Source of the DNA: Cyrtodaria siliqua
Lineage: Eukaryota > Mollusca > Bivalvia > Adapedonta > Hiatellidae
DNA length: 64,000 nucleotides
NCBI GenBank assembly: GCA_037043455.1
Contig: JAWPHD010010957.1
Span: 1 to 64,000 of the forward strand
Direction: 5' to 3'
Positions 56,524-64,000 of this stretch are shown one piece after another. Made by a program: the position numbers and the translations under genes. The notes beneath the pieces were generated by a model. It saw only the letters and a list, made by a program, of their open reading frames with translations. It was not told the DNA's origin and did not search any database. Each line of letters opens with the position of its first letter. Position 1 is the stretch's first letter.

Positions 56524-56806
56524 AGCAGTGGTCTAGTGGTTCAGCGTACAACTTTCAAAACTTACAAAGGCAAGGCTGTGGTTCAAAACCTGTTCCGGGC
56601 ACCTTTTTTAATCACATATATTTTGGAGCCGTATTATTTATCGATGTTACCTGTACGGAGCTAAATAAAAATGTGAAATTTTACGCATCGATTTCTCCTT
56701 ATATACCGACTTTTGGGGTGTTCGTCGATTTGAAACTACTTCACACGTGACTCATTCATATTCATGAGTTATTACCAGTTAAAATAGGGCGTGTACAGCT
56801 TTAAAC
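56524..56806 (+). mobile_element. SINE family D, plus copy
   Basis: The head has agcagtggtctagtggttca and gtggttcaaaacc (B-box-like) separated by an anticodon-arm-like region. The 3' end aatagggcgtgtacagcttt plus aaa equals that of the minus copy. The heads differ in sequence, so the two may have different tRNA origins or have diverged. Confidence 0.7.
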
Positions 56807-56854
56807 ATGATAGGGATTACTTGTTATGCACTACCACCGAATGGTGAGGGGCAT

Positions 56855-57640
56855 ATAGTGTTGGCCATGTCCGTCTGTCTGTCCGAGTGCATCTATCTCC
56901 TACAATTTTCAACCGATTGTTTCGAAATTTTACAGGATACTTGCCTGTGATGTGCATATCGACTGCCAAATTCGATCACGCATGATCAGAGTTAATGCCC
57001 TTTTTCGTTAAACTTTACGTTATAAGATCTTTGCGTCTATCTTCTTCTACAGTTTTCAAGTGATTGTTTCGAAACATAATGCTTACCTATTATATCAAGA
57101 TGTGCATATCGATTCGGTGCCAAATTCGATCATGTATTATCAGAGGTATGGCCCCTTTTACAACAAACTTTACGTTATAATATCTTGTGCGTCTATGGCC
57201 TGTTTTCAACTGATTGTTTCGAAGATACTTACCTATGCTGTTAAGATGTGCATATATCGAGTTGGCGCCAAATGTAACTTTAAGTTTGTATAATCCGAGG
57301 TACGGTCCTTTTTTTCGTGAAGGTTTATGGTATATTTCTATTTCCTCCTACAGTTTTCCACTGACTGTTTTGAAACTTTACAGAATATTACTTATGATGT
57401 CAAAATGTGCATATCTTTCGGCCAAAATCGACCTTTTATCATGGCCCCTTTTTTGTTTAATGTTATACTATAATATCATTTGCGTCTAATCCTACATATT
57501 TCAACTGATTGTTCCGAAACTTTACAGGATGCTTACCTATGATATCAAGATTGGCATATCGATTCGGCTCCAAAATCAACATTGTACTACTGGAGTTACG
57601 GCCATTTCTTCGTTAAAATTGTATGTTCCCTATTGATTGT
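56855..57640. repeat. Degenerate ~165-bp tandem repeat, 4-5 units
   Basis: After gtccgtctgtctgtccgagt, units share cctacaattttcaaccgatt, gtttcgaaa-tttacaggat, gatgtgcatatcgattcgg and gcccctttt with aacaaactttacgttataa. The style matches that of 32.5-34.5 kb (a 'gtccgtc' start, then units with 'tacggcc/gttatggcc' blocks), but the sequence differs. Confidence 0.8.
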
Positions 57641-57663
57641 TTTCATTTTGTGTAGGGGATGTG

Positions 57664-57691
57664 TGGGGGTGGGGGGGGGGGGGGGGGGGGG
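57664..57691 (+). repeat. Poly-G run (22 consecutive G)
   Basis: Tgtgggggtg is followed by 22 G in total from 57670 to 57691. The run is preceded by ttgtgtagggga, like the G-rich tract at 45893. The exact length in an assembly is unreliable for such runs. Confidence 0.9.
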
Positions 57692-57822
57692 AGATTTATG
57701 GGTGTATCCGTTTCTCAGAAATACAGTTCTAGTTTATCTAGTTTGTTCAATATTGAATATAACCAACTTCGCAAGCGACCTTTTCGAACGGTATATACAT
57801 TTTACCAGTGAATTCTACAGTT

Positions 57823-58217
57823 GTAGCACCGCTAAATGTGAAAAATCCGCTAAATGTAAAAATTTCCGCTAAATGTTAAAAATCTTCCGCTAAATGTAAC
57901 AGAAAACAGCAGCAGTAACAGCAGCATCAGTTTGTCGTTATGACTTACTTTGATAACAACGTCATCGAGTCGATTAAAACAGTATTGTTCAGACCCTTAC
58001 ATACTTCAGGCAACTTTAGTGACTTTTAACATTTAGCGGTTAACAGATTCCACTAAACGCTATATGTTACAATTTATAACATTTGCGGTTAGTATTTTTT
58101 TTAAATTTAGCGGAAGTTTTTACATTTAGAGGAAGTTTTTTTACATTTAGCGGAAGATTTTTAACATTTAGCGGAAGTTTTTACATTTAGCGGAATTTTC
58201 ACATTTAGCGGTGCTAC
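57823..58217. mobile_element. Foldback element with terminal inverted repeats made of subrepeats
   Basis: The left end gtagcaccgctaaatgtgaa and the right end ttcacatttagcggtgctac are exact reverse complements. Each arm is a row of ccgctaaatgt-type subrepeats: about four at the left, eight or more at the right. The centre (57905-57985) is a short unique region with cagcagtaacagcagcatca. No ORF is present. The target duplication is not clear. Structure and length resemble non-autonomous foldback DNA elements. Confidence 0.85.
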
Positions 58218-58266
58218 AGTCAGTTCATTGCCAACTGAGTAACATTATAGTTTTTTTTACATGATT

Positions 58267-58445
58267 TGCTTGTTTGTTTGTATGGTGTTTTACATAATTT
58301 TCAACATATGTAAGGTTATATACGACGGTCTATTTTATTTGTTGGTGATGGAGGCAGACCACGCACTTTTACTGGGTAGAACCAGTACTGTACACCTCCC
58401 GCCATCCATAAGAATTGAATTTTCCTCACTAACATACATAATTCA
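58267..58445 (-). mobile_element. SINE family C, 5'-truncated
   Basis: On the minus strand, gaggaaaattcaattcttat, ggatggcgggaggtgtacag, tactggttctacccagtaaa and caccatacaaacaaa form the 3' part of family C. The tRNA-like head is missing. Confidence 0.85.
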
Positions 58446-59345
58446 GGAAGCTTGTATGGCAAAGCCCACTGAGCAGTTTGTATTGTTGGTTGCACATTCA
58501 CTGGTGGAATGAACAGAATAATATGTTTTGTTTTGAGTGTGGCCTCTTCAAAAATGTATTACTCTGTTACACAGAAAGTTTTTATTGCATACCCCAGCAT
58601 GGTTACTAAGTACCTGTTCTTATTCTGAACTGAACAGTTATAAGATTACAGTGTAACAGTCTTTATTCCGGTAGCAGCCAGGGCTTCCAAAAGCCTAGAA
58701 ACACATCACAGGATTCCCGTTTTGCAATTATTTCCGTCACCTGACCCCATAGAGTAAATTGTTAAGTTAAAGTTGCTTAACTTGGACGTGGAGTATAAAC
58801 TTGATTCATAGCATCATGGGATAGACACAACACGTGTTGCAGGTCAAAACAAATACTAATATGACTTCTCTTAATGCCTGAGTAATTGGTTTATCAATAA
58901 TAAATAATTTGACCTCAGTTCTTAAATAGCTTTTCACAATCAAGCATAGTCCTCACCATCACCTGTACAAAGTTTGATGCCACTAAACTAATTTAAATTA
59001 CAATTTGTTTGTAAAAGGATAATTAAATTACAAAGACACACTGAACACATGCGAATTTCTTTTCTGTGAGGTTGGTTAGCAAACAGGTAATTCTTTTCTA
59101 TGAAGTAGATATTAAAACACACTGGTAACTTTTTTCTGTTATCATACATACCTCAAGTAAAATTGTTAAATTCCCATAAACGGACTCTGAAACATTTCCC
59201 CTATTACCCGCTACACCATATTATATGTCCACAAGTGAATCAAAAAGTCTTAAGCACAATGTTGAACATGTTGAATTTCCATAGACGGACCATGAAACAC
59301 TTTCATTATTGCCCGCTAAATACACTGTTACATGCACACAAATGA
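58446..59345. other. Unannotated stretch
   Basis: No gene is supported. A weak repeat of aattcccataaacggact and aatttccatagacggacca occurs near 59170 and 59274. Confidence 0.4.
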
Positions 59346-59359
59346 TGAGCGCTCGTTTA

Positions 59360-59644
59360 GTTGAGCTGACTGTTGTTTAACGGCTCATCAACACATTATA
59401 GGTTATTTAGAGCCGCCCCAGAGAGAGGGGAAGGATACATAGGAATCCGGGAACCGTGCCCTACTCTTATTATCGAATAGATTCCTATGGTTCTTTAACG
59501 TGCTCGGAGGATAGACCGATACACGAGACTGCCCGGTTTACGTCCCCATCCGACGGACGAGGCTAAGGGAAAGTGTCTTGCCCAAGAACACATTGACGAA
59601 ACTCAGTGCCACCAGGAAGGATTGAACCCAGGGCCTCCGGTTAC
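59360..59644 (-). mobile_element. SINE family A, 5'-truncated, exact 12-bp target duplication
   Basis: Runs from a diverged tail (ttgagctgactgttgtttaa on the plus strand) to ggcctccggttac in the anticodon arm. Agcgctcgttta at 59348-59359 recurs exactly at 59645-59656. Truncation within the tRNA part and the exact duplication point to target-primed insertion. Confidence 0.95.
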
Positions 59645-59659
59645 AGCGCTCGTTTACAA

Positions 59660-60870
59660 AAACTCAATGTATACATATAAAATTATACATCTTTGCTTTT
59701 ACTGTTGATTAATTAAAATGTGAAAACAATTTTTGTAATGTTTTATTTTAAAGAATATTCAGCGGAACCATTTTTGTTTCAATGTATTTTTCAGTATGAT
59801 AAATAAATATTACATTCGTATGAGGGTGAGTGAATGTTTTCAACCTTCAGAAAGAAATTATCTACCTCGGCTCCACATTGGTTGACATTATTTTTCTCAG
59901 GTAATATTCACCTTCACAGGAATGTAATATTCTGGGTATCATTCACATAATAAAACGGGTAATTATTTTCTACTAGGATAGAATTACATCAAATAGGGAT
60001 TTATATTCTATTATTCAATAAGGATAAAACTAATATCTAACAAGTATTCTATTAGGAAAGATAAAACTCGGGCAATCATATTTATATTGATAAAACCAAA
60101 ATGACTATTTTTTTTTCTAATTAACAGTTCTGTTTGTAATGTAAATTTCTCAAATATAACTTAATCTTAATAATCACACTAAAATTTAGTATTTTTTCTT
60201 CTTAAACTATGGTTTTAGAGTTCAATATCAACATGTGTTGATCAGTGATTTAAGTTTTATTTTGGGGGGAAACTGTAAAATGTTTCCTTTTTTATATGAA
60301 TAATATATATTTTATAAGCTAAATACTGAATTTACTTACAGAGTTATTGTTAGTGCACTTATCCAGTTGTTACATTGAACTTTTTCATTACTACAGCTAG
60401 TGAGTTATGCATCTAATGAAATAAAATCCCGAAAAGTGCCAAATCAACTCTGATCTGTTGATAGAACATGTATCTCAATAGGAGAGACCCATTTATGCAA
60501 AAAAAACGATTTTCTGAAAACATGTCGCTTACGGAGTTATTGCGTTGATGGGACGATATACCAAAACGTTACTTACACGCATTTTATAAAGTAAGACTTC
60601 AATTATGTTAAATATTAGATGTCTGTTAGAACGTATCGTACGATAGTCCATGTAAATAAATGGATCCATATGTTTTACTGTTTACAGACACAATGGTTTG
60701 GTCCTCATTAACGTCATAATTACACAAGTGTATTAAGATATATTCGTCATGGATTTATAACACTCTTAGAATCTATGTTATGTGATATAAAATATAAACA
60801 AACAAGCGGTACATGAAAACATAAAATAATGAATGTAATAACATAAATCAGCTCAAAATATAAAATAATA
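59660..60870. other. Unannotated AT-rich stretch
   Basis: No gene or repeat was recognised. The last 100 bases before the minisatellite contain diverged first units (agcataataacatgtcagcg). Confidence 0.4.
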
Positions 60871-60879
60871 ACGTATCAA

Positions 60880-62745
60880 CGGTAATTGCAAACAGCATAA
60901 TAACATGTCAGCGGTATCTGTAAACAAAGACATAGAATAATAACGTGTCAGCGGTATTTGTAAATATAGAATAATAACTTGTCAGCGGTATTTGTAAACA
61001 TAGAATAATAACTTGTCAGCGGTATTTGACAACATAGAATAATAACGTGTCAGCGGTATTTGTAAACATAGAATAATAACTTGTCAGCAGTATTTGTAAA
61101 CATAGAATAATAACATGTCAGCGGTATCTGTAAACATAGAATAATAACGTGTCAGCGGTATTTGTAAACATAGAATAATAACTTGTCAGCAGTATTTGTA
61201 AACATAGAATAATAACGTGTCAGCGGTATCTGTAAACATAGAATAATAACTTGTCAGCGGTATTTGTAAACATAGAATAATAACGTGTCAGCGGTATTTG
61301 TAAACATAGAATAATAACGTGTCAGCGGTATTTGTAAACATAGCGTAATAACTTGTCAGCGGTATTTGTAAACATAGAATAATAACGTGTCAGCGGTATC
61401 TGTAAACATAGAATAATAACGTGTCAGCGGTATTTGTAAACATAGAATAATAACTTGTCAGCGGTATTTGTAAACATAGAATAATAACGTGTCAGCGGTA
61501 TTTGTAAACATAGAATAATAACGTGTCAGCGGTATTTGCAAACATAGCATAATAACTTGTCAGCAGTATTTGTAAACATAGAATAATAACGTGTCAGCGG
61601 TATCTGTAAACATAGAATAATAACGTGTCAGCGGTATTTGTAAACATAGAATAATAACTTGTCAGCGATATTTGTAAACATAGAATAATAACGTGTCAGC
61701 GGTATCTGTAAACATAGAATAATAACGTGTCAGCGGTATCTGTAAACATAGAATAATAACGTGTCACCGGTATCTGTGGTATTTGTAAACATAGACTATA
61801 ACGTGTCAGCGGTATCTGTAAACATAGAATAATAACGTGTCAGCAGTATTTGTAAACATAGAATAATAACGTGTCGGCGGTATCTGTAAACATAGAATAA
61901 TAACTTGTCAGTGGTATCTGTAAACATAACATAATAACTTGTCAGCGGTATCTGTAAACATAGAGTAATACCATATTAGCGGTATCTGTAAGCATAGAAT
62001 AATACCATATCAGCGGTATCTGTAAACATAGAGTAATACCATATCAGTGGTATCTGTAAACATGGAGTAATACCATATCAGCGGTATCTGTAAACATAGA
62101 GTAATAACGTGTCAGCGGTATCTGTAAACATAGAATAATAACGTGTCAGCGGTATCTGTAAACATAGAATAATAACGTGTCACCGGTATCTGTGGTATTT
62201 GTAAACATAGACTATAACGTGTCAGCGGTATCTGTAAACATAGAATAATAACGTGTCAGCGGTATCTGTAAACATAGAATAATAACTTGTCAGTGGTATC
62301 TGTAAACATAGAATAATAACGTGTCAGCGGTATTTGTAAACATAGACTATAACGTGTCAGCGGTATCTGTAAACATAGAATAATAACGTGTCAGCGGTAT
62401 TTGTAAACATAGACTATAACGTGTCAGCGGTATCTGTAAACATAACATAATAACGTGTCAGCAGTATTTGTAAACATAGAATAATAACTTGTCAGCAGTA
62501 TTTGTAAACATAACATAATAACTTGTCAGCGGTATTTGTAAACATAGAATAATAACGTGTCAGCGGTATTTGTAAACATAGAATAATAACGTGTCAGCGG
62601 TATTTGTAAACATAGCGTAATAACTTGTCAGCGGTATTTGTAAACATAGAGTAATACCATATCAGCGGTATCTGTAAACATAGAGTAATACCATATCAGC
62701 GGTGTCTGTAAACATATAGTAATACCATATTAGCGGTATTTCACG
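60880..62745. repeat. 34-bp minisatellite, about 55 copies, with higher-order copies
   Basis: Units of tgtaaacatagaataataac plus gtgtcagcggtatt vary at a few positions: gtg/ttg before tcagc, ttt/tct near the end. A distinctive variant, gtcaccggtatctgtggtat followed by ttgtaaacatagactataac, occurs at about 61764 and again about 418 bp later, near 62182, so a multi-unit block was duplicated. Units with taccatatcagcgg mark 61968-62095 and the right end. Confidence 0.96.
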
Positions 62746-64000
62746 ACTGCATAGTGCCTTGTTCATAATAGTTATGCTATCCTCGGACGGGGAATTCATA
62801 TTTCATAGATATAGTTACGGTGACCGACAATTTACACAAATTCATATTACTGCATGTGTATTGCTTCTTCCTAGTGCTTTCCCCCTACACAAACAACATC
62901 GGCCAGATAATGTAACAACATCGGCCAGATAATGTAATACCTTTTCAGATATTGATATTAACGATTTTCTTGTTCAGAGATTATTTTGACAAATAATCAC
63001 AAAACAAGGAATGTAAAACGGCAGCTGCCGGCAACAGGTATTAATTTATGTATTAGCTATTGGATTCATGGGATATAAAAATATGCAATGAATCGATCTT
63101 CGACCTGCTATTAAAATGACAGTTAATTAAACTAATACGTAAGTCTTTATGGAGGCATTTGTCTTATAAATGAGAAATGAGAAACAATACGTGTACATTT
63201 GTAAGGGAGAGACATATAATTAATGACCTTTGACAGCAACTATGTGTTAAACTCACCTATGAAAAGATAGAGAGTTATGTTACTGCGATATAGGTTGCAT
63301 TGCACCATTGATTTTCTTTCTTTGTTTTATATAGGACAAATATATGTCAAGAGACAAAAAATGCGCATTTTTCTCCGTAGAAAATTTAAACCACATATCA
63401 ATCAAACGATCGAGCGTGCGCCAATATAAAATGCAATAAAAACAGGGGGTCATGTATCATGTAAGAAAAAGCCAATCTGTTGAATGACGTAAAGTTCTAT
63501 TTTGACACGTCGCAGATAGATTTACCCCATTTCTACTTTCCCTGTACTGTCTATGTCAATTATAATTAATTATCTCAAACAAACACTAATAAATGTTCAC
63601 AATACATCATTTGGATGAATTATAAGTAATAATAACAAAAATAAATCAAAAGTGTGCATTTTTTATCACTAGTTAGGCAGGGAAACGTTTTTTATTAGGG
63701 CACTATTTGACAATACACCACGGAAGCACAAACGCAATGGTGTAATTACGCCCATAGTCCGATAACCGACAGGGATTAAGCCAGACAAAATTGCAAAGGT
63801 CATATCTAACGCGGTTTTAGAATCCTGAAACACAACAGATTTTCAGAAAGAAAAATCGAGAAAAATCGAGTATGTCCAAAAACACGTTTGACCATTGAAT
63901 ATGATAATTTAAATTGTTTTCAAATGCTGATGAAATACACAATACATTTCGTGATAATCGTATAGTTACCATCGACTGCAATAACAATGTTTGTATGCAT
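62746..64000. other. Unannotated stretch to the end of the window
   Basis: A 17-bp tandem pair (acaacatcggccagata) lies near 62899-62932. No gene is supported. Confidence 0.4.

Noticed and set aside
60880..62745. Regular short repeats that look at first like a CRISPR array
   Set aside because: The 34-bp units are directly adjacent with no unique spacers, there are no cas-like genes, and the context is an animal genome.

Overview
This window looks like intergenic or intronic DNA from an animal genome, most likely a marine mollusc and probably a bivalve. It is AT-rich and has no operon-like packing. I find no host protein-coding gene, rRNA, CRISPR array or intact tRNA gene that I could defend. 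The coding signal that exists belongs to decayed retrotransposons: one RNase H-bearing LINE, one LINE with an FADD palm motif, and two copies of a reverse transcriptase family related to Penelope-like or unclassified elements. The organism call is inference: tRNA-derived SINEs with (ATTCA)n tails, retroelement types common in mollusc assemblies, and degenerate repeats around 'gttatggccc' and 'gtccgtccgtcc'. I ran no database search.

Layout. 0-12 kb: two diverged, collinear copies of one segment (about 846-6720 and 7880-11690), each modified by its own insertions, including SINE A, SINE B, a TA-flanked MITE at 3617-4070, a foldback unit near 6725-6950 and a 1.1-kb insertion at 8458-9590. 12-13 kb: a decayed reverse transcriptase whose catalytic YxDD box is missing. 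16-22 kb: tandem arrays with units of 19, 62, 32 and 58 bp; the 32-bp array was apparently expanded from part of a dispersed repeat that flanks it. 22.7-29.8 kb: a second reverse transcriptase fragment, then a LINE of about 6 kb on the minus strand (ORF1, APE endonuclease, RT remnant, RNase H, CCHC), interrupted by a 634-bp MITE with TA target duplications. 30-31.7 kb: a long inverted repeat enclosing a 991-bp mariner-type non-autonomous element. 32-34.6 kb: degenerate long tandem repeats. 37.7-38.3 kb: a 614-bp near-palindrome with TA flanks. 39.4-41.2 kb: SINE A, then a SINE C copy split by a 5'-truncated LINE. 43-45.4 kb: 41-43-bp and 42-bp tandem arrays. 46-54 kb: SINE B with a 13-bp target duplication, dispersed repeats and a ~195-bp tandem repeat. 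55.5-58.5 kb: a foldback element with subrepeat-built ends, two head-to-head SINE D copies, a degenerate tandem repeat and a 22-G run. 59.4 kb: SINE A with a 12-bp target duplication. 60.9-62.7 kb: a 34-bp minisatellite of roughly 55 units.

How the parts relate. The sequence shows layered transposition, not a functional gene system. Five tRNA-headed SINE copies or fragments of family A, two of B, five of C and two of D imply an active LINE partner at some time. Four TA-flanked inverted-repeat elements imply past Tc1/mariner-type transposase activity supplied in trans. Several target-site duplications are still exact, which lets insertion boundaries and relative ages be read directly. I did not find an obviously new functional system; the most interesting items are structural.
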